From Candidatus Magasanikiibacteriota bacterium (GTDB taxonomy: Bacteria > Patescibacteriota > Patescibacteriia > Magasanikbacterales > UBA922), in NCBI GenBank assembly GCA_003518365.1, contig DOYU01000022.1:1-64000 (forward strand): a stretch of 64,000 nt of DNA, given 5' to 3'. The position numbers and the translations under genes were made by a program. This document shows positions 42,852 to 51,237 of the stretch, in pieces (the first letter of the stretch is position 1; every line of letters starts with the position of its first letter). The notes under the pieces were generated by a model, which had not been told where the DNA came from, ran no database searches, and saw only the letters and a list, made by a program, of their open reading frames with translations.

Positions 42852-43444
42852 TGCGTATGAAAAAAATTATTATTCTTCTCGGTATCCCAGGAAGTGGAAA
42901 AGGGACGCAAGCAATGCGGCTTGTTGAGCGTTATGGGTACACACACATTTCAACTGGCGACTTGCTCAGAGGGCTGCAAGGCAGAACAGATCTTGATTCC
43001 GAATTACAAGAAGCCGTAGACACCATGCTTGAAGGAAAATTGGTCAAAGACACTGTTGTGTATAGACTTGGTTTTGACGCGATTCGCGACGCACTTGATG
43101 CTGGCAAAGGTGTTGTGCTCGATGGTGTTGTGCGCAATCGTGCGCAGGCAGAGTGCTACTATGCGTTTTTTGAAGAATTAGGTGTTGTCAATGATGTACA
43201 GGTGATTGAAATTGCTCTTGATGACACGGAAAGTTTTGATCGTTTGAAAGCGCGGATTGCCAGTGGGTACCAGTCGCGTCCTGATGATACACAAGAAATT
43301 CTTCGTGAACGTATCAAAGTCCAGGGCAACACTGCACTTGCACCCATCAAAGCCTTTTATGACGCGCATGGTGTGCTTGCTCGGGTGGATGGACGAGCGT
43401 CTATGGATGATGTAGAGAAAGCCATTACTGCTATTTTGTCGTAA
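42851..43444 (+). CDS. adk: Adenylate kinase
   Basis: 197 aa. P-loop GIPGSGKGTQA (about residues 11-21), then THISTGDLLRGLQ, KDTVVYRLGFDAI and LDGVVRNRAQAE, where most Adk read DGFPR. The LID is the short form without the zinc Cys (ARIASGYQSRPDDT). Interconverts AMP, ATP and ADP. The altered DGFPR motif (DGVVRNR) is a mild oddity. Next to secY as in most bacteria. Confidence 0.93.
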   Translation: MRMKKIIILLGIPGSGKGTQAMRLVERYGYTHISTGDLLRGLQGRTDLDSELQEAVDTMLEGKLVKDTVVYRLGFDAIRDALDAGKGVVLDGVVRNRAQAECYYAFFEELGVVNDVQVIEIALDDTESFDRLKARIASGYQSRPDDTQEILRERIKVQGNTALAPIKAFYDAHGVLARVDGRASMDDVEKAITAILS

Positions 43445-43462
43445 CATTTGAGAATAAAAAAA

Positions 43463-43535
43463 TAGACCCTCTTGGAGTCCTACTGCGAGATGTACACCTC
43501 GCAGTTTCGCCTCAACAAGAATGGTCGTTTTTTTT
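43463..43535 (+). terminator. Branched terminator after adk
   Basis: Outer helices GACC/GGTC (43465-43468, 43523-43526) and CTTG/CAAG (43471-43474, 43516-43519) enclose CTGCGAG/CTCGCAG (43483-43489, 43498-43504). A run of eight T follows directly. Longer and more branched than the other terminators here. Confidence 0.7.
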
Positions 43536-43546
43536 TGCCTTTCGGC

Positions 43547-43560
43547 ACTCTCTAGAGAGT
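43547..43560. repeat. 14-nt perfect palindrome upstream of map
   Basis: ACTCTCT/AGAGAGT without loop, between the adk terminator and the map promoter; could be a dimeric repressor site. Confidence 0.4.
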
Positions 43561-43651
43561 CTTGATGCCATGCACCATAGTGCCTGGCAAAAGAGCTTGC
43601 ATATTATATCGGTGTTTTACGATATTGTCTATGTGGTGCTATGTGGACATC

Positions 43652-43679
43652 TTGATTTTTTTGGTTTTTGTGTTAGTAT
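43652..43679 (+). promoter_or_regulatory. map promoter
   Basis: TTGATT (43652-43657), 16-bp spacer, TAGTAT (43674-43679), 32 nt before the ATG. Confidence 0.55.
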
Positions 43680-43711
43680 GGGAATAAATAAATATACCAA
43701 TTATCTGTTGT

Positions 43712-44521
43712 ATGGCCTATCTGAAAACACAAGAAGAACAAGATGCAATTCTCAAAGGAGGACTTTTGTTGGGGGCAATTCTAGAAGATCTTGGGAAGAT
43801 GGCAAAACCCGGAGTGACGACTCTTGAGATCGATACGGAAGCAGAACGACGTATTCGTGCGGTCGGTGGTATTCCTGCGTTTAAAGGCTATGCTCCATCA
43901 GGGCATCGTCCTTTTCCTGGGACTATTTGTGCGTGTGTGAACGATGAAATTGTGCATGGTATCCCGTCAGACCGTGTTCTTATTGAAGGTCAAATTTTGA
44001 GTATTGATATTGGGATGCAGTATCCAGCCAAGAGTGGGCTAGGGCAAGGGGGCAATGGATTTTTTACAGATACGGCGATTACGGTGCCTGTCGGAGAGAT
44101 CAACAGTCAAGCACGACAGCTCTTATCTGTCACAAAAAAATCACTTGAAATGGCAATAGAGGTTGCGACGGCTGGGACATCGGTTGCAGAGATTGGCAGA
44201 GTGATAGAGCGGTATATTGAGCCACAAGGCTATGGCATTGTCAGAGACCTGGTGGGTCATGGCGTCGGGCATGAGGTGCATGAAGATCCTGCTGTGCCAA
44301 ATTATTATGAAGCATATCTTGAAAAAAAATTGTTGAAGCCGGGCGTGGTCATTGCGATTGAACCGATGATCACGGTGGGCGATTATCGTACAGATGTCCT
44401 CGACGATGGGTGGACTATTGTCACAGACGATGGCAGTTTATCGGCTCATTTTGAACATACGATTATTATCACAGAGGATGGGAAGCCTATTGTCGCGACA
44501 CTCAGGCCATCAGAAAAATAA
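43712..44521 (+). CDS. map: Methionine aminopeptidase, type I
   Basis: 269 aa. Removes N-terminal Met from nascent proteins. Substrate-site and metal-ligand marks: GTICACVNDEIVHGIP (His), LSIDIGMQY (Asp), FTDTAITVPVG (Asp), GHGVGHEVHEDPAVPNY (His), VIAIEPMITVG (Glu), FEHTIIIT (Glu). Follows secY-adk as in many bacteria, but infA, rpmJ, rpsM and rpsK, which would normally come next, are not here. Confidence 0.97.
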   Translation: MAYLKTQEEQDAILKGGLLLGAILEDLGKMAKPGVTTLEIDTEAERRIRAVGGIPAFKGYAPSGHRPFPGTICACVNDEIVHGIPSDRVLIEGQILSIDIGMQYPAKSGLGQGGNGFFTDTAITVPVGEINSQARQLLSVTKKSLEMAIEVATAGTSVAEIGRVIERYIEPQGYGIVRDLVGHGVGHEVHEDPAVPNYYEAYLEKKLLKPGVVIAIEPMITVGDYRTDVLDDGWTIVTDDGSLSAHFEHTIIITEDGKPIVATLRPSEK

Positions 44522-44523
44522 CT

Positions 44524-46239
44524 ATGTCTGTGCCATATACACTGGGACATGATTTTTTCAAAGTACAGCAATGTTTGTTTGCTGTACTTTTTTTTGTGTT
44601 TGCTGTCACATTTGTGAGTCCTGTTCATGCAAGTGAATTTCCTATTTCACTGCAAGGAGTAGAGGAGTCGGCTGTCTCTCCAGACTTGTATGCGTGCGTA
44701 CAAGATGCAAATCAAGCATATCTGTACAATGCAGAGATACGGTATTCAGATTGGCTGGAACAAGCCGTCGCATGTTACCGACAAACTGGCGATATGTCAC
44801 TCCTTCCATCTTTTTTCCAAGCATACGATTTTTCTACTGCTGAAAAAGATTTTGCCTTAGAAAATTGTAATGCTGATGTGCAGCGTGGACAGTATGCACG
44901 ACTCACTGCATGTGCGTGGAGTGGAAAAAGTATCAACGCATGTTATGCTGAAGAAAAAAATACAACTGTTCAGTTGTTATCGGCGTGTTATAAAGAAAAC
45001 ATTCCAGAAGACAGTATATGGAATCTGCCGATCATGCAGCAGGGGATAGAGGCCATGCTCGGCGGGGCAGATTACAACACGATGTCGCTCGAAGAAAAAT
45101 ATACCCTTGATACATGTCTGCAAGATGCATTATCCGGGGAAAAGGCTGACACGCTTGATCAAGAAAAGGAAGCTGCAATTGCATCTTGTTATACCGAGGT
45201 CGGATTGACGGATGTTGCTGCCTTTTATACCAAAACATCCATTGTGGTTGATTGTGCCCTCGAAGTAGCAAGTCGTCGAGGCGTCTCTGATATCAAGACA
45301 CTGATTGTCTCTCGATCTGCCGCTGATGAAGCATACATCGAACAATGTGTGGTAAAGAAAACTGCCCCGATTATTCTTGGCATAGCAGTAGTAAACATTC
45401 CATTTGCAGCTGGCTTTGGAAATCTTTTGTTGTACCTCCAATTTTTCTTTACACAACCACTTCTTCTGCTACGTGGAAAACGAGAAAATTGGGGGAAAGT
45501 GCTGGACGCTATGACAGGATCGCCGATAGACCTCTCCGCTGTCAGACTTATTGATGAAGAAAAACAGACCGTCCTCAGAAGTATGGTGACAAACAAGAAG
45601 GGAGAGTATTTCTTTTTGCCACCAACCGGGACATATCGCGTGGAAGCGATGAAGCAAGGATATGCATTCCCATCTACCTTATTGAAAGGATCTCCAGAGT
45701 ATTATTTTGGAAAGAGTTTTGCAATCGATTCAAAAGGAGATGTCATAGACAAACATATTCCTCTTGATCCGGCTGTTGAAACGGTTTCTGTACGAGCATT
45801 TCTTCTGAAAAAATGGCGATACCGTATTGGGACCTTGTTTGCTGTGGTAGGTCCCGTATCTTCTCTGATATTTTTTATCTTCGTGCCAAAGTGGTGGGTT
45901 GCTGTCCTCATTGTATTGCATATTGTTTTGTTTTTTGTCTTCCGTCGTCTGTCATCGAGGCATACCGTAAAACAATTTGGTGTGGTAACAGATGAAAATG
46001 GGAAATCATTGAGTCAGGTAAAAGTCATGCTCTTTAACGGACCGTATAAAAAGTTGCTGCAATATTATGTGACGGATATGTTTGGACGATACTACTTTCC
46101 TCCTATTGTCGGTGAGTTTATTGTTAAATTTGAAAAAGATGGTTTTGAAATGGCGAGTAAAGAAATTCAGATTAGTCCACTTGATACGACGAAAACAGTA
46201 CATCTGGATGTTCATTTGAAATCTACTATAACGTCATAA
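44524..46239 (+). CDS. Exported membrane protein with two carboxypeptidase-regulatory-like domains
   Basis: 571 aa. Signal peptide (about 1-37). A Cys-rich helical part follows (about 50-285) with repeated spacing of Cys (ACVQDA.., ACYRQT, ENCNAD, NACYAEE, SACYKE), then a hydrophobic segment (about 281-310). First CnaB/carboxypeptidase-regulatory-like domain at about 318-400 (GKVLDAMTGSPIDLSAVRL, TNKKGEYFFLPPTGTYRVEAMKQGY). Two membrane helices (about 432-475). Second such domain at about 483-560 (GVVTDENGKSLSQVKVMLF, DMFGRYYFPPIVGEFIVKFEKDGF). Probably a structural envelope protein. Directly follows map and precedes ruvX by 3 nt. Confidence 0.7.
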   Translation: MSVPYTLGHDFFKVQQCLFAVLFFVFAVTFVSPVHASEFPISLQGVEESAVSPDLYACVQDANQAYLYNAEIRYSDWLEQAVACYRQTGDMSLLPSFFQAYDFSTAEKDFALENCNADVQRGQYARLTACAWSGKSINACYAEEKNTTVQLLSACYKENIPEDSIWNLPIMQQGIEAMLGGADYNTMSLEEKYTLDTCLQDALSGEKADTLDQEKEAAIASCYTEVGLTDVAAFYTKTSIVVDCALEVASRRGVSDIKTLIVSRSAADEAYIEQCVVKKTAPIILGIAVVNIPFAAGFGNLLLYLQFFFTQPLLLLRGKRENWGKVLDAMTGSPIDLSAVRLIDEEKQTVLRSMVTNKKGEYFFLPPTGTYRVEAMKQGYAFPSTLLKGSPEYYFGKSFAIDSKGDVIDKHIPLDPAVETVSVRAFLLKKWRYRIGTLFAVVGPVSSLIFFIFVPKWWVAVLIVLHIVLFFVFRRLSSRHTVKQFGVVTDENGKSLSQVKVMLFNGPYKKLLQYYVTDMFGRYYFPPIVGEFIVKFEKDGFEMASKEIQISPLDTTKTVHLDVHLKSTITS

Positions 46240-46242
46240 TAT

Positions 46243-46617
46243 ATGAATATATTAGCAATAGACTTCGGACAAAAACGAATTGGCCTGGCGTGGCTTCAGC
46301 CAGGCATTGATATTGTGCTTCCCTTTGGCGTGATCGCGTATGAAAAATGGAAAACAGAACTTCCCGCATTGATTGAGAGTGAAGGAATACAAAACATAGT
46401 CATAGGAAATCCACTTGGTATGGATGGGGGAGAGAATGAGAATACAAAACGTGTTCAAGATTTTGTAGACGAACTTTCTGCAATGATTGCTGTCCCTATC
46501 GAGCTCTATGATGAACGATTTTCTTCAAAACAAGCAGATGCCATGGGAGGCACCGCAACGAGAGACGAAAAATCGGCCATGGTCATCTTGCAAAGTTATC
46601 TTGAGCGCAAAAAATAA
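46243..46617 (+). CDS. ruvX: RuvX/YqgF-type RNase H-fold nuclease
   Basis: 124 aa. LAIDFGQKRIGLAW (residues 4-17) holds the first catalytic Asp; VIGNPLGMDGGENENTKRVQDFVDEL and LYDERFSSKQADAM carry the remaining family marks, with a late Asp (TRDEKSA). Known as the Holliday junction resolvase-like protein, later tied to 16S rRNA 5' processing. Overlap-free pair with recO, 8 nt downstream. Confidence 0.93.
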   Translation: MNILAIDFGQKRIGLAWLQPGIDIVLPFGVIAYEKWKTELPALIESEGIQNIVIGNPLGMDGGENENTKRVQDFVDELSAMIAVPIELYDERFSSKQADAMGGTATRDEKSAMVILQSYLERKK

Positions 46618-46625
46618 TTTTTTCT

Positions 46626-47405
46626 ATGTACGGCATTGTCCTCTCACGACGTGATTTTCGAGAGGCAGATCAAGTCATCACTATCTTGACTGCAGAGGAG
46701 GGCAAACGAGAATACATCGCCCGTGGGGTAAAAAAAATTGTCAGCAAAAACACGTCGCACCTTGAGCCTGCGACGCTTATTAGTTTTGGTATTGCAGAAG
46801 GAAAGAAAGAATTTTCCTATCTGACGAATGTCCAACCGGTTGAATCATTTTTTCATCTTCGACAATCTCTTCCAACACTTCATATCATCGGGTATAGTCT
46901 TGATGCGCTTTTTACCATGCTCAAAGAAGGGGAAGCAGATAGCGACATCTACCAACTGTATATTTCGTATCTTAGATTTCTCAATACTCAAGAACAGGTG
47001 AGACTTCTTCTTCTCGACGCATTTCTTATCAAACTTTTTTCTCATCTTGGCTATCATCCATCACTCGATGCGTGTGTGGTATGTGAAAAAACCTATAAAG
47101 AAATAGGACTAGAATTTCTTTCTGCGACAGAGCAAAAACCTGGGTTTTATTTTGCCGGCGGCGGTATTATTTGTGCGTCTTGCAAAGCAGAAAAACAACG
47201 CATTGGAGAAGTGGCATATCCGTGTGGAATAAAGGAAATCAACACGTTGCGTTTTCTATTGGCAAGTTCGTGGCAAGATGTGGTTTCGTTCCCACTTGAT
47301 GAAGAAGAATATCGTCTTGTACACAAACTGATCTATGAGTTTATGTTATATCACAGTGAGAGAAAGTGGGATGATTGGGGGAAGATTTCTTTGATCATGA
47401 CATAA
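46626..47405 (+). CDS. recO: DNA repair protein RecO
   Basis: 259 aa. YGIVLSRRDFREADQVITILTAEEGKREYIARGVKK is the N-terminal OB fold. C-terminal zinc-type domain with Cys in CVVCEKTY (about 150-153) and ICASCKAE (about 182-188), four Cys in all. Acts with RecR and RecF in RecA loading. Neighbour ruvX also acts on structured nucleic acid. Confidence 0.93.
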   Translation: MYGIVLSRRDFREADQVITILTAEEGKREYIARGVKKIVSKNTSHLEPATLISFGIAEGKKEFSYLTNVQPVESFFHLRQSLPTLHIIGYSLDALFTMLKEGEADSDIYQLYISYLRFLNTQEQVRLLLLDAFLIKLFSHLGYHPSLDACVVCEKTYKEIGLEFLSATEQKPGFYFAGGGIICASCKAEKQRIGEVAYPCGIKEINTLRFLLASSWQDVVSFPLDEEEYRLVHKLIYEFMLYHSERKWDDWGKISLIMT

Positions 47406-47422
47406 CCTGAGCAAAGAAATCT

Positions 47423-47445
47423 GCGGAAGGCTGGGGGCCTTCCGC
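47423..47445 (-). terminator. GC-rich hairpin behind the 57-aa orphan gene
   Basis: Minus-strand GCGGAAGGC/GCCTTCCGC with a 5-nt loop, then AGATTTCTTT. Shared with the convergent recO end. Confidence 0.75.
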
Positions 47446-47465
47446 GACTGTGGATGATGGTTTCG

Positions 47466-47636
47466 CTATACCTGTCCGGTGGCCTGTAGGAGCCATCCCA
47501 ACGCGGCAAGGACGAGGATGAAGATCGTCAGCTTGATGAGGACTTCGCCGCTAGTCTTTACTGTTTTGATGGGGTGGAAGAGAAGGTTCCAGAAAAACAC
47601 CAGTACAAGAAATCCCAAAATACCAACAATCCACAT
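47466..47636 (-). CDS. Orphan small membrane protein, 56 aa
   Basis: Not recognised. From the ATG at 47636 (MWIVGILGFLVLVFFWNLLF): two hydrophobic helices (about 2-20 and 32-50) joined by a basic loop (HPIKTVKTSGEVLIK). GGAGG lies 6 nt before the ATG. The promoter is at 47711-47739, and a 17-bp hairpin lies between promoter and ribosome site (about 47640-47693). It belongs to the set of monocistronic orphan cassettes; the next cassette on the strand (47882-48118) also encodes a two-helix membrane protein and shares 19 nt at the promoter. Confidence 0.6.
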   Translation of the reverse strand: MWIVGILGFLVLVFFWNLLFHPIKTVKTSGEVLIKLTIFILVLAALGWLLQATGQV

Positions 47637-47639
47637 AGT

Positions 47640-47693
47640 AACCTCCAGTTTCGTCATGCATATATACAACATGTATTCTATTTATGCATGACA
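47640..47693 (-). promoter_or_regulatory. 17-bp hairpin in the leader of the 56-aa gene
   Basis: On the minus strand CAGTTTTGTCATGCATA pairs with TATGCATGACGAAACTG (one G-U pair), loop about 19 nt; the GGAGG ribosome site follows at once. Confidence 0.75.
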
Positions 47694-47710
47694 AAACTGA
47701 AGAGCGGTGG

Positions 47711-47751
47711 AGTATATACGATATTCTTTTTTCTGTCAACCTTGCAATTTT
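47711..47751 (-). promoter_or_regulatory. Promoter of the 56-aa gene, with duplicated upstream block
   Basis: Minus strand TTGACA (47734-47739), 17-bp spacer, TATACT (47711-47716). The block around the -35, plus-strand CTGTCAACCTTGCAATTTT (47733-47751), recurs exactly at 48167-48185. Confidence 0.8.
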
Positions 47752-47805
47752 ATTCCATTTTTAGCTCGATAGTCGAGGAATTATAGGAAATTTTTGAAAT
47801 AAAAA

Positions 47806-47866
47806 AACAAGGAGATCTTGTTTGTTGAAGTGAACTCGGGCAGCGTGCGTGACGCCGCCCGAGTTC
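47806..47866 (-). terminator. Hairpin and terminator behind the 78-aa orphan gene
   Basis: Minus strand: GAACTCGGGC/GCCCGAGTTC (47832-47866), then a second hairpin AACAAG/CTTGTT with a T run (47806-47825). Confidence 0.75.
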
Positions 47867-47881
47867 GTCGTTTAGCGGAAG

Positions 47882-48118
47882 TCACCCCAAAGGGGATTTC
47901 TTCCCATCGAAAACCTTGAGCGCCCGCCACGCGATGATCAAGGCAAGGAACAGCGTCAGAACAAACGAAGCACATGCTGCGCCGATGATATCGCGGGCTT
48001 CCTCAGTGGGGGCTTTCCTCACCATGACAAAGCCGGTGATGAGTGCGGCTATCAGAGCTGCCTTGAGCTGGCTCATGATTCCTCGCAACCATCGTACGGT
48101 CTGGTGATGTGGGTTCAT
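47882..48118 (-). CDS. Orphan small membrane protein, 78 aa
   Basis: Not recognised. From the ATG at 48118 (MNPHHQTVRWLRGIM), with GGAGGA 6 nt upstream. Two hydrophobic helices (about 16-36 and 46-66) and a basic C-terminus (WRALKVFDGKKSPLG). Composition is richer in G+C than asnS and recO on either side. It has its own promoter at 48146-48173 and a double hairpin terminator. Like the adjacent 56-aa gene it is a small monocistronic membrane-protein cassette. Confidence 0.6.
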   Translation of the reverse strand: MNPHHQTVRWLRGIMSQLKAALIAALITGFVMVRKAPTEEARDIIGAACASFVLTLFLALIIAWRALKVFDGKKSPLG

Positions 48119-48145
48119 CAGGTCCTCCGTCGGGGTTTGAATGAC

Positions 48146-48204
48146 ATAGTAACACATATTATTTTCCTGTCAACCTTGCAATTTTTCATTGTTTTTTGTA
48201 GTAT
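48146..48204. promoter_or_regulatory. Divergent overlapping promoters: 78-aa gene (-) and asnS (+)
   Basis: Minus: TTGACA (48168-48173), 16-bp spacer, TACTAT (48146-48151). Plus: TTGCAA (48176-48181), 17-bp spacer, TAGTAT (48199-48204). The -35 boxes are 2 nt apart, back to back. Confidence 0.65.
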
Positions 48205-48234
48205 ACAAGGTACTTTAGATGTTATTACTTTTAT

Positions 48235-49530
48235 ATGAATGCACGTATATCACAGTTTAAAGACCACGTCGGCCAAGAAGTCACCATCCAAGGATGGATT
48301 CAAGGAGGACGATCTTCTGGCAAGATCGCCTTTTTTGAGATTCGCGATGGCTCTGGATTTACGCAGGCAGTGGTAGCTCAAGAGAGTGTGTCTGACGATG
48401 TCTGGCAACAGGCTGTCGGTGCCTCACAAGAGTCTTCCGTTCGACTAACAGGGACTGTCTCTGCACATCCAAAAAAAGAAGGTGTATTTGAACTTCAAGT
48501 ATCGAGCATGAAAGTCGTGGGTGCTTCAGAAGAATATCCTATCGGGAACAAAGAGCATGGTCCGGATTTTCTCATGAATCATCGTCACCTCTGGCTCCGT
48601 AGCAAAAAGCAATGGGCGATTCTTCGCATCAGAGATACGGTAGAGCGAGCGATTATGAATTTTATGCATGAACAAACATTCGTGCGTACTGATTCTCCTA
48701 TTTTTACGCCAAACGCGTGCGAAGGAACCACAGATTTATTTCCTGTCCCATATTTTGATCTTGGGGAAGCATATCTGTCACAGTCTGGACAACTCTATAT
48801 CGAAGCGGCTATTGCGAGCGTCGGACGATGTTATGATTTTGGTCCAGTGTTTCGTGCAGAAAAATCTGTCACAAAACGGCATCTCACAGAATTTTGGATG
48901 ATGGATGCAGAAGCGGCATTTGTCGAGCATGATGAAAACATGAATATCCAAGAAGCGCTTGTGAAATATATTGTCAAAGCGTGTCTCACAGAATGTAAAG
49001 AAGAATTTGTTATTCTGGAGCGAGATACGACGCCATTAGAAAAACTTCTTGAACTTTCATTCGAACGACTCGAATACGATGATGCTATTGTTCGTCTCAA
49101 TGAACTCGGATCAGATATTAAGCATGGAGAAGATCTTGGTAATGATGATGAAGGCTTGCTCACGCAGAATAGTCCTGTGCCAGTCTTCATCCACAAATGG
49201 CCAAAGCATATCAAGCCATTTTATATGAAAATTGATCCAGAAAATCCAGCACGCGTCTTCAACAACGATCTTATTGGTATTGAAGGATCTGGAGAAATTA
49301 TTGGTGGATCACAGCGTGAAGATAATTATGATTTGCTTTTGGAACGTATCAAAGCTGATGGGCTGAGTCCAGAAGAATATGAATGGTATCTTGATCTTCG
49401 AAAATACGGCAGTGTGCCACATTCAGGATTTGGTATTGGGCTCGAGCGTATGGTGAGATGGATGTCTGGTACAGAGCATATTCGTGAATGTATTCCATTT
49501 CCACGATTGGTAAATAGAATAAAACCGTAA
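48235..49530 (+). CDS. asnS: Asparaginyl-tRNA synthetase
   Basis: 431 aa. N-terminal OB anticodon-binding fold (VTIQGWIQGGRSSGKIAFFEIRDGSGFTQAVV), then the class II core: motif 2 GPVFRAEKSVTKRHLTEFWMMDAE, SGEIIGGSQRE, and motif 3 HSGFGIGLERMVRWMSG. The insert pattern and the SGQLYIEAAIASVGR block fit AsnRS rather than AspRS, and aspS is separate at 53909. Charges tRNA-Asn directly. Confidence 0.93.
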   Translation: MNARISQFKDHVGQEVTIQGWIQGGRSSGKIAFFEIRDGSGFTQAVVAQESVSDDVWQQAVGASQESSVRLTGTVSAHPKKEGVFELQVSSMKVVGASEEYPIGNKEHGPDFLMNHRHLWLRSKKQWAILRIRDTVERAIMNFMHEQTFVRTDSPIFTPNACEGTTDLFPVPYFDLGEAYLSQSGQLYIEAAIASVGRCYDFGPVFRAEKSVTKRHLTEFWMMDAEAAFVEHDENMNIQEALVKYIVKACLTECKEEFVILERDTTPLEKLLELSFERLEYDDAIVRLNELGSDIKHGEDLGNDDEGLLTQNSPVPVFIHKWPKHIKPFYMKIDPENPARVFNNDLIGIEGSGEIIGGSQREDNYDLLLERIKADGLSPEEYEWYLDLRKYGSVPHSGFGIGLERMVRWMSGTEHIRECIPFPRLVNRIKP

Positions 49531-49534
49531 TAGC

Positions 49535-49600
49535 ACGTTTCTCCTCCTTACTAAGGAGGAGAACAAGAGGAGGTTTTCTTAGCAAGCAAAAGGAGGGGAT
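49535..49600 (+). repeat. Partial copy of the dispersed repeat
   Basis: AGCACGTTTCTCCTCC with a CTCCTCCTT/AAGGAGGAG hairpin and a downstream AGAGGAGGTTTTCTTAGCA. It shares ACGT(G)CT and GGTTTnCTTAGCA-type modules with 31500-31535. Confidence 0.55.
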
Positions 49601-49663
49601 ATGACAAAGCTGTATAATAAGCAAGAATATACAAAAAAACGAAATGTATAAAACATATATACT

Positions 49664-50656
49664 ATGTCACGAAAAAATCGAAAGAAACAAAAACCAGTTT
49701 TCCCAAAAGAAATTCCACAGGAATTTTTTGATCGGCTGACAGCGATGTTTGGTGATGTTTTGTCATCTGAATTACAACAAACATTTATCGACCGACCGAC
49801 GACATTCCGTGTGAATACGCTGCGGGCAAAAACGAAAGATATGTTGAACGTGTTGAAAGAACAGTCGTACGAGCTCGATCCTGTGACGTGGTTTCCAGAT
49901 GCGTACATTCTTCGCAATAAAGAAAAGAAAGATATTTGTGATCTTGAGATGTATACTGACGCACAGATTTATCTGCAGAGTATTTCGAGTATGATTCCGC
50001 CGGTGGTCTTGGATCCACAGCCAGGAGATCGCGTGCTCGATCTTACCGCAGCGCCTGGAAGTAAGACAAGCCAGATGGCGATCATGATGAATCAACAAGG
50101 CGAGCTGGTTGCAAATGATAAAAACAAGATTCGGTTTTTCAAGCTGAAGCATAATATGGAGCAGCAGGGGGTGGTAGATGAAGAAAAGAAAGACTGGTCA
50201 CTGACTCTCCGCATGGAGCCGGGCACGCAGCTCGTTCGAGAATATGACGCGTATTTTGATAAGATTCTCCTCGATGCACCCTGTAGTTCGGAAGCGCGAT
50301 TTGTAATTAGGAATCCAAAAACATTTGGGTATTGGAAAGATCGAAAAGTAAGAGAAATGGCATATACGCAGAGAGAGCTTTTGCTTTCTGCCTGGAAATC
50401 ACTCAAACCAGGCGGTACGATCGTGTACAGCACCTGTACCTTCGCACCAGAAGAAAATGAAATGCAAATTGATAGAGTATTGGAGAGATTTGAAGATGCT
50501 ATAGTCTTGCCAGTTGTACTGCCAGGAGTAGACACCTTGCCGATTATGAAAGAATGGAATGGAAAAACGTTGTCACCAGAGGTACAGAAGTGTCTTCGCG
50601 TGAAACCGACAAAAGATATGGAAGGATTTTTTATTGCAAAATTGCAGAAGAAATAA
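49664..50656 (+). CDS. NSUN/RsmB-type RNA m5C methyltransferase
   Basis: 330 aa. RsmB/NOP2/Sun family: PQPGDRVLDLTAAPGSKTSQMA (SAM site, about 123-144), FDKILLDAPCSSEARF with the motif IV Cys (about 199-213), KSLKPGGTIVYSTCTFAPEENE with the motif VI catalytic Cys (about 245-266). The N-terminal basic stretch (SRKNRKKQK) and RVNTLRAKTKDML (about 49-61) are also typical. Methylates a cytosine in rRNA or tRNA; the exact site is unknown. Confidence 0.9.
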   Translation: MSRKNRKKQKPVFPKEIPQEFFDRLTAMFGDVLSSELQQTFIDRPTTFRVNTLRAKTKDMLNVLKEQSYELDPVTWFPDAYILRNKEKKDICDLEMYTDAQIYLQSISSMIPPVVLDPQPGDRVLDLTAAPGSKTSQMAIMMNQQGELVANDKNKIRFFKLKHNMEQQGVVDEEKKDWSLTLRMEPGTQLVREYDAYFDKILLDAPCSSEARFVIRNPKTFGYWKDRKVREMAYTQRELLLSAWKSLKPGGTIVYSTCTFAPEENEMQIDRVLERFEDAIVLPVVLPGVDTLPIMKEWNGKTLSPEVQKCLRVKPTKDMEGFFIAKLQKK

Positions 50657-50666
50657 TATACATTTG

Positions 50667-50738
50667 GGAGTGACGAAATGAGAGAAACGAATTTCGTTAT
50701 CGTTGCTAAGAGGACGAACTCACGCTTGTCACTCCTCT
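50667..50738 (+). promoter_or_regulatory. Leader hairpin before the DUF1653 gene
   Basis: GGAGTGAC (50668-50675) pairs with GTCACTCC (50729-50736); GAAATGAG-type inner pairing is possible. Confidence 0.45.
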
Positions 50739-50749
50739 CATTTTCATAT

Positions 50750-50986
50750 ATGGAAGACATCATCATCGGTGGCATCTACAAACATTATCGCAGAGGAGGG
50801 GAGTACAAAGTCATCGGTTTTGCGCGACATTCGGAGACACTGGAAGAGCTGGTGGTGTATAAGCCACTATACGACACGCCAGAATTTCCAGAAGGAACGC
50901 TCTGGGTGAGACCGAGAGAGATGTTTTTGGAAGATGTAGAAGTTGATGGGGAAATGGTGAAGCGGTTTCAGTATTTGGGGGAGTAA
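50750..50986 (+). CDS. DUF1653 protein, 78 aa
   Basis: Small single-domain protein: GGIYKHYRRGGEYKVIGFARHSETLEELVVYKPLY with TLWVRPREMFLEDVEVDG, the pattern of DUF1653. Start at the ATG at 50750; the longer frame includes the leader hairpin. Biochemical role unknown; the fold is a small beta barrel. A terminator follows directly. Confidence 0.85.
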   Translation: MEDIIIGGIYKHYRRGGEYKVIGFARHSETLEELVVYKPLYDTPEFPEGTLWVRPREMFLEDVEVDGEMVKRFQYLGE

Positions 50987-51012
50987 AAAACGAGCTGGTT
51001 GCTCGTTTTTTT
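50985..51012 (+). terminator. Terminator of the DUF1653 gene
   Basis: AAAAAACGAGC, TGGTT, GCTCGTTTTTTT. Confidence 0.9.
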
Positions 51013-51134
51013 GTTATTTCAGATAACGTCTCTGGACATGCAAAGTTGCACCGTTGTTAGTTTACCAGATTTTCGTTTTAGTACTAGCCTTCGTCGAAGC
51101 CTCAAACTTTCAATTTTTTTGTCGTGGTTTACTA

Positions 51135-51162
51135 TTGACAATTTATCTAAAAACGGTAAGAT
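51135..51162 (+). promoter_or_regulatory. Promoter of the 68-aa orphan gene
   Basis: TTGACA (51135-51140), 16-bp spacer, TAAGAT (51157-51162). Confidence 0.65.
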
Positions 51163-51237
51163 TGGGTCGAGAGTCGGGGTTTACCTTATTTCGAGGGATT
51201 CCTTGTGACTTTCAAGCATATCGAGAAGGAGCCTGTC

